Notes: generated from the sequence alone by a model not told the origin. A stretch of DNA of 56,522 nt from Firmicutes bacterium UBA5766 (GCA_002418775.1 DIEU01000024.1:1-56522), one strand, 5' to 3'; shown: positions 42,788 through 50,958, counted from the first letter of the stretch. A program made the numbers and translations.

Positions 42788-44859
42788 TAATTATCATCTC
42801 CCACAGAACAAATACTCTGATAAAGTATTTCGATCATTTCATCCAATTCTTCAGGTTCAGTTGCTAACGGAGGCATAAAAACAACAACATCGTCCAGCGG
42901 ACGAATAATCATACCTTTTTTTCGCGCCGCCAAACAGGCCTTTACTCCCCTTCTTTCTCCAATTGGAAATGGCTCTTTGGTCCTTTTATCCCGGACCAGC
43001 TCTATACCAACCATAAAACCGCTCTGACGGATCTCACCAACATGTTCAAGTTTGGCAAAATTCTCGAGTTTACCGGAGAGATAGGCTATTTTGGACTGCA
43101 TTTTCTCCATAACTTTATCCCTTGCAAATATCTCCAGGTTAGCAAGGGCGGCGGCACAGGCCAAAGGGTTGCCTGTATAGGAATGACCATGGAAAAAAGT
43201 TCTTCGCTCCCGGTGATCTGCCAAAAAGGCGTCATAGATTTCCCCTGTAACCATTGTGGCCGCCAGAGGAAGATACCCGCCCGTGATTCCCTTGCTGGCA
43301 GTAAGGAAATCGGGGGATATATTCTCATGTTCACAGGCAAACATTTTTCCTGTTTTTCCGAATCCCGTAGCAACCTCGTCAGTTATCAAAAGCAGGTTAT
43401 ACTTTGTACACAGCTCTTTAATCCTGGAAAGATAACCCGGCGGCTGAACGATAATGCCGCCTGCTCCCTGAACCTTCGGTTCTATAATCATTGCAGCCAG
43501 TTCCTCATGATTCCTGCTCATCAATTCTTCTGTCGCATCAACACAGGCAAAACCGCAGCTGTCCGGTTCTTTTTGAAAAACGCATCTATAACAGTAAGGG
43601 GAAGGAGCTTTTAACGCTTTAAAAAGCAGAGGGTAAAAAATCTGGTGAAAAATGTCTATCCCGCCAACACTTACTGATCCGATAGTATCCCCATGGTAAG
43701 CGTTGGTCAAAGTTAAAAATTTGTTTTTATTCTTTATGCCTTTATGCTGCCAGTATTGGAAAGCCATTTTTAAAGCAATTTCCACCGACGTTGAGCCGTT
43801 ATCGGAATAAAACACTTTTTCCAGCCCGGCCGGCGCGCTTTCGATAAGCTGTTCAGCCAGTTCGATAGCTCCCCTGTGGCTTAAACCCAACATAGTGCTG
43901 TGCGAAATTTTGCCTAACTGAGCAGATACCGCCCGGTCTATTTCAGCCCTGCGGTGCCCATGTACGTTCAACCAGAGCGAAGATACCCCATCATAATATC
44001 TTTTCCCCTCTATGTCGATTAAAGATGTGCCCTCTCCGCGTTCGATGATTACCTGGTTTCCGGATACCCAATCCTTCATCTGAGTAAAGGGATACCAAAC
44101 ATATTTTCTGTCCTTCTCAACAAGGTCCAAATCCTGTTCAGACTTTACATCCAGATAAGTTTCGATTATTTCCCAGTTTAAAGAGCCGTCTACTGCCTGG
44201 ATAATATCTTCCTGTTCAAGCTTGTCCAAATATGGGATTACCCCCAGCAGGGGTACTCCGCCCAATTCGGAAATCAGACCCGGGTTGGTCTCTTCTGCAG
44301 TCCCCTTTTCCTTTGAGCTGCTGCTGATAACCACACCGGCTATGTTTAACCCGTTATTCCTGGCATAGGAAATTGTTAAAAGAGTATGGTTGATTGTCCC
44401 CAGGTTTGCCCTTGCTACAATAATTACAGGCATTCCCATCATCACGATCAGATCAGCCATCAGCAGCCGATCGGTCAACGGGGCAAGTATTCCGCCTGCG
44501 CCTTCCACCACCATAAATTGATGCTTCTTCTTTAACTCATTAAAAGATTCCATAATTAGATCAGGATCTATCTTTACACCGGCCAATTTAGCGGCGATGC
44601 GGGGAGTCAGGGCTTCCTCCAGGCAGTATGGATTAATATGCTTAAAATTGGAGTTGAGATCAGCAGCCCTGGCAAGCAGCAAAGCATCACCAACCAGACT
44701 AGAATCATCAGATGCTTTTTTAAAACCGCTCTGTACGGGCTTCATCACACCGATATCGATTGACCTGCGTTTCAGGCAGCCGCAAAGTCCGGATGTAAAA
44801 ACTGTTTTTCCCACATTAGTATCAGTTCCGGTTATGAAAAAACCATTCGCTTTAAAAAT
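42787..44859 (-). CDS. bioDA: Dethiobiotin synthetase / DAPA aminotransferase fusion (BioD-BioA)
   Basis: This 690-residue fusion protein performs two successive steps of biotin synthesis. The BioD half spans about residues 1-225. It has Walker A GTDTNVGKT, KPVQSG and VEGAGGILAP, and converts DAPA to dethiobiotin. The BioA half (about 235-690) has WYPFTQMKDW, YDGVSSLWLN and the PLP lysine in ASKGITGGYLPLAATM. It aminates KAPA using SAM or lysine. No ATG, GTG or TTG precedes the Walker A segment in frame. An ATT at 44859, 7 nt after GGGAGG, is the most likely start. Starting at the GTG inside NVGKT would destroy the P-loop. bioF lies upstream, and the stop overlaps ilvA. Confidence 0.9.
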   Translation of the reverse strand: MFKANGFFITGTDTNVGKTVFTSGLCGCLKRRSIDIGVMKPVQSGFKKASDDSSLVGDALLLARAADLNSNFKHINPYCLEEALTPRIAAKLAGVKIDPDLIMESFNELKKKHQFMVVEGAGGILAPLTDRLLMADLIVMMGMPVIIVARANLGTINHTLLTISYARNNGLNIAGVVISSSSKEKGTAEETNPGLISELGGVPLLGVIPYLDKLEQEDIIQAVDGSLNWEIIETYLDVKSEQDLDLVEKDRKYVWYPFTQMKDWVSGNQVIIERGEGTSLIDIEGKRYYDGVSSLWLNVHGHRRAEIDRAVSAQLGKISHSTMLGLSHRGAIELAEQLIESAPAGLEKVFYSDNGSTSVEIALKMAFQYWQHKGIKNKNKFLTLTNAYHGDTIGSVSVGGIDIFHQIFYPLLFKALKAPSPYCYRCVFQKEPDSCGFACVDATEELMSRNHEELAAMIIEPKVQGAGGIIVQPPGYLSRIKELCTKYNLLLITDEVATGFGKTGKMFACEHENISPDFLTASKGITGGYLPLAATMVTGEIYDAFLADHRERRTFFHGHSYTGNPLACAAALANLEIFARDKVMEKMQSKIAYLSGKLENFAKLEHVGEIRQSGFMVGIELVRDKRTKEPFPIGERRGVKACLAARKKGMIIRPLDDVVVFMPPLATEPEELDEMIEILYQSICSVGDDN

Positions 44860-44925
44860 GTTAATTCCTCCCTTGCTTTTTTATTGGTTACGTAACAAAA
44901 AATTATCTTCATCGCTTTTGTTAAT

Positions 44926-46092
44926 TTAAATCAGGCCTGTTTCCCTGCCTGCGCTTTCAAATACATTAAGAACTTCCTCAAGGTCTTCCCTTGTATGGGT
45001 TGCCATTACGGACACCCTTAAACGGCTCGTTCCAGGCGGTACCGAAGGAGGCCTGATCCCGGCTACAAATACACCGCGCCCAAAAAGAGACTTGTCCATA
45101 ACCATTGTCAGGCCATCATCCCCTACCAAGATGGGAATTATTTGAGACTCCCTGTTTAAAATCGTAAAACCAAGCCTGGTTAAGCCTTCACTTAAAAAAT
45201 TAATATTATCAAATAACCTGGCCCGTATTTCAGGTTTTTCCCGGATTAAATCCACAGCGGCAATAGCTGCACCGACAGCCGCCGGAGGCAGGCCGGTGGA
45301 ATAAATAAAGCTCCGGGCTTTATTTCTCAGGTAGTTAATTAGATCGCTTTTCCCGGTAACGTAACCGCCGCAGCTGGCCAGGGCCTTGCTTAAAGTCCCG
45401 ACTTGTACGGCAACTTTTCCCTCAAGGTTAAAATGCTCTACTGTACCAGTGCCCCGGCTCCCAAAAACACCTGTAGCGTGTGCATCATCCACCATTACAA
45501 ATGCGTCATACTTCTCTGCCAAACGGACTATTTCCGGAAGGGGCGCCAGATCACCGTCCATACTAAAAACACCGTCGGTAATTACCAGGCGGCGGCGGCA
45601 ATCCTGGGTCTCGCTTAATGCTTTCTCCAGCTGCTTCATATCTTTATGACCAAAAATTACAACACGCGCCCTGCTTAAGCGACAACCGTCAATAATGCTG
45701 GCGTGGTTTAACTCATCGCTGATTACAGCATCTTCTGGACCGGCCAGGGAGCTTATCGTACCAATATTGGCAAGATATCCCGAACTAAATACAATTACCT
45801 CTTCCGTATTTTTAAATTGAGCAATTTTCTCCTCAAGCTCTTTATATAATAAGAAGTTACCCGAGATCAGACGGGAACCTCCCGATCCCGTACCCCACCT
45901 GGCAAGAGCCTGACAAGCCGCATCTTTTACCTGTGGGTGGTCTGTTAAACCAAGATAATTGTTTGAAGAAAGAAGTATACAATTGCGTCCGTTAACCGTC
46001 GTTCTTGGAGACTGAGGTCCCTCAAACCATCTTAATTGTCTGTACAGGCTGGCTTTACGTAAAGAATCCAGCTCAGTTTTTAAAAAATCCAA
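44926..46092 (-). CDS. bioF: 8-amino-7-oxononanoate synthase
   Basis: This 388-residue PLP enzyme condenses pimeloyl-CoA/ACP with alanine, the first committed ring-building step of biotin. Motifs are SNNYLGLTDHP, GSGGSRLISGN, the PLP-region DDAHATGVFGSRGTG and the Schiff-base lysine in TLSKALASCGGYVTG. A TTG at 46092, 9 nt after GGGAG, is chosen; an earlier TTG sits on the ribosome site. bioB, bioC and bioH/W are not in the window. A BirA-like palindrome lies about 65-95 nt upstream. A sibling family, 2-amino-3-ketobutyrate ligase, is possible but the bioDA neighbour decides. Confidence 0.9.
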   Translation of the reverse strand: MDFLKTELDSLRKASLYRQLRWFEGPQSPRTTVNGRNCILLSSNNYLGLTDHPQVKDAACQALARWGTGSGGSRLISGNFLLYKELEEKIAQFKNTEEVIVFSSGYLANIGTISSLAGPEDAVISDELNHASIIDGCRLSRARVVIFGHKDMKQLEKALSETQDCRRRLVITDGVFSMDGDLAPLPEIVRLAEKYDAFVMVDDAHATGVFGSRGTGTVEHFNLEGKVAVQVGTLSKALASCGGYVTGKSDLINYLRNKARSFIYSTGLPPAAVGAAIAAVDLIREKPEIRARLFDNINFLSEGLTRLGFTILNRESQIIPILVGDDGLTMVMDKSLFGRGVFVAGIRPPSVPPGTSRLRVSVMATHTREDLEEVLNVFESAGRETGLI

Positions 46093-46154
46093 TAATATCA
46101 ACTCCCTTTATGTAACAACCTTCCCCTTTGCATCCTGATATTTATATATCCTAA

Positions 46155-46185
46155 TTGTCAACCAGAATATAAAATGAGTTAACGT
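46155..46185. promoter_or_regulatory. BirA-like operator upstream of bioF
   Basis: TTGTCAACC (46155-46163) and AGTTAACGT (46177-46185) form an imperfect inverted pair with a 13-nt A/T-rich spacer. This resembles the biotin repressor consensus TTGTTAACC-N14-16-GGTTAACAA. The location before a biotin operon supports the call; the right arm is diverged and the spacer is short. Confidence 0.5.
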
Positions 46186-46200
46186 TATCCCGAAAAAAAT

Positions 46201-46950
46201 TTAAACTAAAACTTCCGTAACCACACTTAAATCGGCAGGTTTATCGACATCAAAACCAATTGCAGGATGCGGGCAGACAACAGCCACTCCCTTTATACCG
46301 AGCAGTTTTGAAACTTTGATTTCGGCTTCCGCCAGGCTGAGTTTATGAAAGACAAATTTTATTAAAAAAGATAACCCAATTAACTGGCTTAACTTTAAAG
46401 GATTCTTCCTGGCTTTCACAAGTTCATTGCCTTTGGCCAGGCAGCGCGGCAGTATTTCCGGTTTAAGCAGCATTAAATTACCGCCTGTAAATACATTTTC
46501 CTGCAAGCGTACATATGTACGCTCAGCTTTGGCAAAAGAACTTTGAATCACATCCCGGGATACGATAGGATAAAAAAGGTCTGCCGTCTCATCCCGGCAT
46601 TGATCTATAAAATCATCCACTACTTTAGATGTTAAAAGCGGTATATCACAAGTTGCAACCAGCACCCGCCTGCCGGCCGGCAAACAGTCAAAACCCCTTT
46701 GTACATTGTCCAAAAGGCTGTCTCCCGGTGGAGCAAACTTAATCCTGTCTGCAGCGCTTTCACTTATTTTAATCTCAGGACCGACAATAACTATTTTCCC
46801 TATTTTTGAGGAGTTGGTTAGAGCATCTATGACATATTCAATCATAGCCTTGGAGCCTATGGGAATTAAAGCCTCGTAAAAAACAGGGCTGCTGTCTTTC
46901 AACTTGCCGTCGTTCAGGCTGCCAGCAAGAATAATTGCGTCGACGGTCAT
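46201..46950 (-). CDS. MobA-like nucleotidyltransferase family protein
   Basis: This 249-residue protein of the MobA/IspD-like NTP-transferase fold has a modified nucleotide loop (DAIILAGSLNDGKL instead of LAGGxSxRMG). The acceptor segment is ALIPIGSKAMIEYVIDAL, and the metal-site pattern VATCDIPLLTSKVVDDF is intact. The activated molecule is unknown; such genes near ispE may serve lipid or sugar intermediates. Its start overlaps the end of the GntR gene by 4 nt (ATGA type), so the two are co-translated. The altered Gly loop lacks the usual Arg, so activity needs proof. Confidence 0.75.
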   Translation of the reverse strand: MTVDAIILAGSLNDGKLKDSSPVFYEALIPIGSKAMIEYVIDALTNSSKIGKIVIVGPEIKISESAADRIKFAPPGDSLLDNVQRGFDCLPAGRRVLVATCDIPLLTSKVVDDFIDQCRDETADLFYPIVSRDVIQSSFAKAERTYVRLQENVFTGGNLMLLKPEILPRCLAKGNELVKARKNPLKLSQLIGLSFLIKFVFHKLSLAEAEIKVSKLLGIKGVAVVCPHPAIGFDVDKPADLSVVTEVLV

Positions 46951-47630
46951 ACGGATGATACCCCCTCAAGAACGCCGAGCAGGCTTTGTTCCGCATTCTC
47001 GATATGCTCACGGGCAAGCAGGGAAGCCAACTCGGAGTTGCGTTCGCTGATTGCTTCAACAATTTTCCTGTGTTCTTCAATAAAAACACTTGTTCTGCCC
47101 GGCTGTGACAAAGAAACGGTACGGAAACGCTGGATCTGTTCCTGAAGGTGAACAACTATTTGCTGCAAACGCTGGTTCCGGCTGGCCCGGTAAATAAGTT
47201 CATGAAACGATGTGTCTGATTGAACGACAATATTCAAATCACCCGTCGCAGCCTCAGAAGCTTGAACCAGTGCCCTCTCCAGCTGTTCAAGCTCTTCTTC
47301 TGTAATTCTCTCGGCAGCCAACCCGGCCGCAAGGCCCTCCAAGGCAGCCCGTACTTCAAAAATGTCGGTAATATCTTTTACGGAAATATCAGCGACATAG
47401 GCGCCCTTGCGGGCAACTATAACCAGAAAACCTTCAAGTTCAAGCTTGCGTATGGCCTCACGAACCGGTGTACGGCTAACGCCCAGTTCTTCGGCAATCT
47501 GGATTTCCATTAATCTTTCACCGGGTCTTAGCAATCCCTTAATTATAGCCTCCCGCAAAGTTTCAAAAACTATTTCCCGTAAGGGGCGGTAACTATTTAA
47601 ATCAAGAGGGCTGAACCTGCGCTGTTGCAA
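46947..47630 (-). CDS. GntR-family transcription regulator, FadR/FCD type
   Basis: This 227-residue DNA-binding protein has an N-terminal winged helix (AEELGVSRTPVREAIRKLELEGFL) and an all-helical FCD ligand domain (FEVRAALEGLAAGLAAERI, then DTSFHELIYRAS, then EEHRKIVEAI). Metal-binding Asp/His residues of the FCD group are present. A TTG at 47630 lies 8 nt after AAGGAGG; a longer frame from 47708 would overlap ispE and adds an untypical sequence. It is followed by the MobA-like gene with a 4-nt overlap. In Bacillus the corresponding spot after ispE holds purR; no ligand or target can be named here. Confidence 0.88.
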   Translation of the reverse strand: MQQRRFSPLDLNSYRPLREIVFETLREAIIKGLLRPGERLMEIQIAEELGVSRTPVREAIRKLELEGFLVIVARKGAYVADISVKDITDIFEVRAALEGLAAGLAAERITEEELEQLERALVQASEAATGDLNIVVQSDTSFHELIYRASRNQRLQQIVVHLQEQIQRFRTVSLSQPGRTSVFIEEHRKIVEAISERNSELASLLAREHIENAEQSLLGVLEGVSSV

Positions 47631-47694
47631 AAAAACAACCTCCTTGTAACCATACCTTAATATTTTAACTCTTCTTTGCCTTAACTGCAATATA

Positions 47695-48549
47695 TCACCC
47701 GTTTTCAACCGAAGTGACTATCTTCAGCCATCCAGGAGGCAGGATTAGATTCCGGGCTATATTGTCAGCTTCAATCCCATTCTCGCACAGACCAAAAAAT
47801 GTCGGTCCGCTTCCGCTCATAGCTGCCCCAACTGCGCCTTCCCTGACTAGAGCCTGCTTTAAAGATTTTATTTGCGGGTAAAGATAAGCTGTTGTTTCCT
47901 CAAGAACGTTGGATAATAAACTGCCTATACCCGACAGACTTTTATTTTCAATTGCCTCCAACATTCCTTTTGTATCCGGGCGGGTACCGCCGCCGGTTAA
48001 ATCATATTGTTGGTAGATACGGCCCGTTGAAACACCAAAAGGAGGTTTTATCAGGACTACTCCGAAGTCTGGAAGAAGTTTCAACGGTAATAATATTTCC
48101 CCCTTGCCGCGGGCCAAAACCGTACCCCCTGTAAGACAAAAAGGCACATCCGCCCCAAGACGTTCCCCCAGTGACAGCAGTTCGGAAAAATGCAAATTCA
48201 GCTTCCATAAATTATTTAAACCTTTCAAGGTTGCTGCTGCATCTGCTGATCCCCCGGCCAACCCCGCCTCAAGGGGAATATTCTTATTCAGATTAATAAT
48301 CGCCCCTTTTGCCTGTCCTGTGTATTCCTGAAGAAGAAGCGCCGCCTTATAAACCAGGTTTTCCGGCCCAACAGGCAGCCCGGGGGTGTCACAGGAAATA
48401 ATGATGCCTTTACGGTGCGGTTCAAATACAAGACGGTCATGTAATCCGACCGTTTGCATAATCATCTCGACCTCATGGTATCCGTCCGGTCTAAGGCCAG
48501 TTATATCCAGTGTCAGGTTTATCTTCGCATGGGCAAATATTTCGTACAG
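47695..48549 (-). CDS. ispE: 4-diphosphocytidyl-2-C-methyl-D-erythritol kinase
   Basis: This GHMP kinase of the methylerythritol phosphate isoprenoid pathway would have 284 residues if started at CTG 48549. The conserved opening AHAKINLTLDITGLRPDGYHE includes the catalytic Lys and comes before the first available ATG (48465). The ATP loop LEAGLAGGSADAAATL and the C-terminal GAAMSGSGPTFFGL are intact. Between the upstream stop and that motif no ATG, GTG or TTG is in frame. A CTG 8 nt after AAGGAG fits well and gives the normal family length. It starts the conserved ispE...spoVG-glmU-prs block. Confidence 0.9.
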   Translation of the reverse strand: MYEIFAHAKINLTLDITGLRPDGYHEVEMIMQTVGLHDRLVFEPHRKGIIISCDTPGLPVGPENLVYKAALLLQEYTGQAKGAIINLNKNIPLEAGLAGGSADAAATLKGLNNLWKLNLHFSELLSLGERLGADVPFCLTGGTVLARGKGEILLPLKLLPDFGVVLIKPPFGVSTGRIYQQYDLTGGGTRPDTKGMLEAIENKSLSGIGSLLSNVLEETTAYLYPQIKSLKQALVREGAVGAAMSGSGPTFFGLCENGIEADNIARNLILPPGWLKIVTSVENG

Positions 48550-48684
48550 TAATACCGCTCCTTCGTCTTTAAAAAAAATCTAAACATAGCCAATGTCTAT
48601 TCTGATTTATTATACCTTAAAAGGAACAAATAGCATTATAATATCGTCTATAAGTATAGAAAATAAAAAGGGAGAGATTTTTAA

Positions 48685-49248
48685 GTGTACAAGAAACTAA
48701 TGATTATTGTAATTTGCGCTGTTGTGTTATCTGTATCCGTTGTTTTGGGTACTTTTGCAGCCAGTACTATTAGAATTTTTATAAACGACAAAGAAATTAC
48801 CACAGATGTACAGCCTCAAATTATTCAGGGAAGGGTTATGGTGCCTTTAAGATGGGTTGTCCAGGCATTAGGCGCAAATGTTAAGTGGGATAACGAAACC
48901 AGGACCGTTACAATCCAGATGGCGGATCAGGACAGTATAGTATTATCAGAATCTGATAGCGGAAAAAAGATCAGCCTTGTTAAAGGGCAAGTTCTTCACT
49001 TAAGTCTGCCTGGCAACCCGAGCACAGGATATTCATGGGATTACACAAGTAAACTGGATCAGCTCGTCTTAAAGGAAATAAATCACGAATACCTTTCAGA
49101 CTCAACGCTCGTGGGCGCCGGCGGCATGGATAACTGGGAGTTTAAAGCCGTAGGCGGCGGTACTGCAACAGTATCCCTGAAATACAGCCGTCCCTGGGAA
49201 AGTGTTCAGCCTGAAAAGACTTTTCAGGTTGAGGTAACCGTGCAATAG
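48685..49248 (+). CDS. Exported stalk-domain / chagasin-type protease inhibitor fusion
   Basis: This 187-residue protein has a signal peptide (to about residue 26). A copper-amine-oxidase N-terminal 'stalk' domain follows (INDKEITTDVQPQIIQGRVM and VPLRWVVQALGANVKWD). The last third is an I42 chagasin-like inhibitor domain. All three chagasin loops are present: NPSTGYSW, GAGGMDNWEF and RPWE. Chagasins block papain-family cysteine proteases; the stalk domain is common on secreted proteins of this bacterial group and may bind the cell wall. GTG start follows GGGAGAG. It diverges from ispE. A secreted cysteine-protease inhibitor is inferred; the target is unknown. Confidence 0.85.
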   Translation: MYKKLMIIVICAVVLSVSVVLGTFAASTIRIFINDKEITTDVQPQIIQGRVMVPLRWVVQALGANVKWDNETRTVTIQMADQDSIVLSESDSGKKISLVKGQVLHLSLPGNPSTGYSWDYTSKLDQLVLKEINHEYLSDSTLVGAGGMDNWEFKAVGGGTATVSLKYSRPWESVQPEKTFQVEVTVQ

Positions 49249-49288
49249 GAGAACTAGTGAACATTCTTCATCTTGATTTAATTGTAAT

Positions 49289-49341
49289 GCCTTCCTTAAA
49301 AAGCTAAAGGGAAGGCCTTTTTCATATACCTTCCCTTTAGC
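49289..49341. terminator. Overlapping bidirectional terminator stems
   Basis: Rightward, GCCTTCC (49289-49295) pairs with GGAAGGC (49310-49316) before CTTTTT. Alternatively GCTAAAGGGAAGG (49303-49315) pairs perfectly with CCTTCCCTTTAGC (49329-49341), which on the minus strand is followed by TTTTT. The two folds exclude each other and serve the converging genes. Confidence 0.75.
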
Positions 49342-49362
49342 GTCAAGTACAGTTTTAACGTT

Positions 49363-49464
49363 TTAAGACTTGCAAATACCGGGGCACAGGCAGCTAATAA
49401 GAAGAATAAAAAAGATCAACCAAATTAAACATTCACAGGAACTTCCACCTATTTCGAAAGCCAT
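49363..49464 (-). CDS. 33-residue cysteine-rich membrane peptide
   Basis: A short gene with ATG 8 nt after AAAGGGG encodes a polar start (MAFEIGGSSCEC), one hydrophobic helix (LIWLIFFILLISCLC) and a short tail (PGICKS). Five of 33 residues are cysteine. The strong ribosome site, the following terminator and the sensible membrane topology support a real gene. Size and layout recall the tiny hydrophobic spore proteins of Firmicutes (YjcZ type), but the sequence is not one I recognise. A 10-bp hairpin covers part of its ribosome site. Confidence 0.65.
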   Translation of the reverse strand: MAFEIGGSSCECLIWLIFFILLISCLCPGICKS

Positions 49465-49475
49465 TTATTAATCCC

Positions 49476-49508
49476 CTTTCGCCATTTTTATATATAATAT
49501 GGCGAAAG
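49476..49508 (-). promoter_or_regulatory. Hairpin overlapping the ribosome site of the 33-residue peptide
   Basis: CTTTCGCCAT and ATGGCGAAAG are perfect 10-bp inverted arms separated by 13 nt of A/T. On the minus strand the second arm ends inside AAAGGGG, the ribosome site. The stem could therefore limit translation, or the palindrome could be an operator. Confidence 0.5.
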
Positions 49509-49620
49509 CTTACTAAAAGTTACCAGAGTGATTTAGAAAAAGAAAGGTAAATTTCTATACGGTAACCTTTTCCCGCTCTTAACATAGATTGCATTAAAAA
49601 AGTCAGTAAGGAGTGGTGGT

Positions 49621-50169
49621 ATGTCCAAATGCGGTGAAGCAGGAACGCAGCTGATCATCAACACCTACTTGCGCAGGCTGAGTTACTGCAGGGGTGATAA
49701 AACTCCGTTTAATTATCCGGTTGCAGTAGGCAAACCTTCAACCCCCACACCAAATGGAAATTACCAAGTAGTTAATAAATCTGTTAACCCAGGGGGGATG
49801 CTGGGAACAAGATGGCTGGGGCTTAGTATACCAAATGGCCCTTATGGGATTCACGGAACAAATAACCCGTCATCTATCGGCCAGGCAGTCTCACATGGAT
49901 GTATCAGGATGCACAATGGCGACATAGAAACAATTTTTCCTGAAGTATCTATAGGGACACCAGTGGTCATTGTTTCAAGCCAGAATATTAGTGGAGGTAA
50001 TGCGCCTGTTCAGGAACAATCCGGCGGCAAGACTTATACGGTGCAATCCGGAGACACACTATGGCAAATTTCTATTCGCCTTGGTGTCCCCCTTGAAAGC
50101 ATTATCAAAGCAAATCCGAATTTGAATCCTGACCAGATATATCCCGGACAACAAATATACATACCGTAG
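49621..50169 (+). CDS. L,D-transpeptidase (YkuD) with C-terminal LysM
   Basis: This 182-residue protein has a YkuD catalytic domain (about residues 10-120) with the active-site motif HGTNNPSSIGQAVSHGCIRM. A LysM domain follows (about 137-182, YTVQSGDTLWQISIRLGVPL to IYIP). The enzyme makes 3-3 peptidoglycan crosslinks or attaches proteins to the wall. No signal peptide is present, as with B. subtilis YkuD, which is found in spores; there the LysM is N-terminal, so the domain order here is reversed. ATG follows AAGGAG. Function is well supported; the compartment is uncertain. Confidence 0.92.
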   Translation: MSKCGEAGTQLIINTYLRRLSYCRGDKTPFNYPVAVGKPSTPTPNGNYQVVNKSVNPGGMLGTRWLGLSIPNGPYGIHGTNNPSSIGQAVSHGCIRMHNGDIETIFPEVSIGTPVVIVSSQNISGGNAPVQEQSGGKTYTVQSGDTLWQISIRLGVPLESIIKANPNLNPDQIYPGQQIYIP

Positions 50170-50238
50170 TTTTTCAAAATAAATGTGCTACCTGCCTGTT
50201 GTTTCTAATATATAACTCCTTAGGAAGGTGAACAGCGG

Positions 50239-50958
50239 GTGGGTAAAATATTATTCATGGGTTTGATCGCGGGAATGGGAACATGTTTGGGAGCGCTTAT
50301 TATACTCTATTTTCGCCGTATAAAATATTGGCAGCTTTCATTGATGCTAGGATTCGCTTCCGGAGCCATGCTGGCTTTAACCTTTTTGGATCTTATTCCT
50401 GCGGCGCTTTATCAGTCCGAGTTGGGCCTGTGCTTGAAAGGATGCGTTTTAAGCCTGATCGTTATGGGCTTGCTTGATTTTTTATTTAACCGTACACTGC
50501 TGGCAGGCAGTTCAGGACACAGGTACACGCTTTTTGGTTACTTCATTGCCCTTGGAATTGCGCTCCATGATCTTCCCGAAGGACTTGCCATCGCTGCAGG
50601 CGCAGCCGAACCAATATCGCTGGGTACTCTGCTTACCCTGACAATAGGGCTCCACAACATACCGGAAGGCATGGCCATGAGCGCGCCTCTGCGAGTAGGC
50701 GGCATGGGCGCATTCAGGATCATGGCAATCAATTTTTTAATCAGCCTGGTTACACCGCTGGGTTCTGCTCTGGGAATGATCCTCATCAAGGCTTCACCCG
50801 CTTTTATTTCCCTGCTATTAGCATTTGCCGCCGGTTCAATGCTTTACATTGTTGTTTTAAAATTACTGCCCGAAGCCTTTAAGGGCAGGTGGCCGGTATC
50901 CTGCCTGGGTATTCTTCTGGGAATAATTCTGGTTGTTTTTTTTAACCTATTTTTTTAA
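50239..50958 (+). CDS. ZIP-family divalent metal transporter
   Basis: This 239-residue membrane protein has about eight transmembrane helices. The family metal-binding motifs are in GIALHDLPEGLAIAAG and LHNIPEGMAMSAPL (helices IV and V), which bring in zinc or related ions. It starts at GTG with AAGG 10 nt upstream. The 3' end overlaps the converging YdcZ-type gene by 12 bp. The His/Glu metal ligands are intact. Substrate metal cannot be told from sequence. Confidence 0.92.
   Translation: MGKILFMGLIAGMGTCLGALIILYFRRIKYWQLSLMLGFASGAMLALTFLDLIPAALYQSELGLCLKGCVLSLIVMGLLDFLFNRTLLAGSSGHRYTLFGYFIALGIALHDLPEGLAIAAGAAEPISLGTLLTLTIGLHNIPEGMAMSAPLRVGGMGAFRIMAINFLISLVTPLGSALGMILIKASPAFISLLLAFAAGSMLYIVVLKLLPEAFKGRWPVSCLGILLGIILVVFFNLFF

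Noticed and set aside
43042..43614. 190-codon rightward frame inside bioDA
   Set aside because: The opposite strand encodes the conserved BioA PLP region; the frame has no ribosome site and many Cys/Phe from complement bias.
44814..44816. GTG as start of bioDA
   Set aside because: It would begin inside the NVGKT P-loop and remove the nucleotide-binding site.
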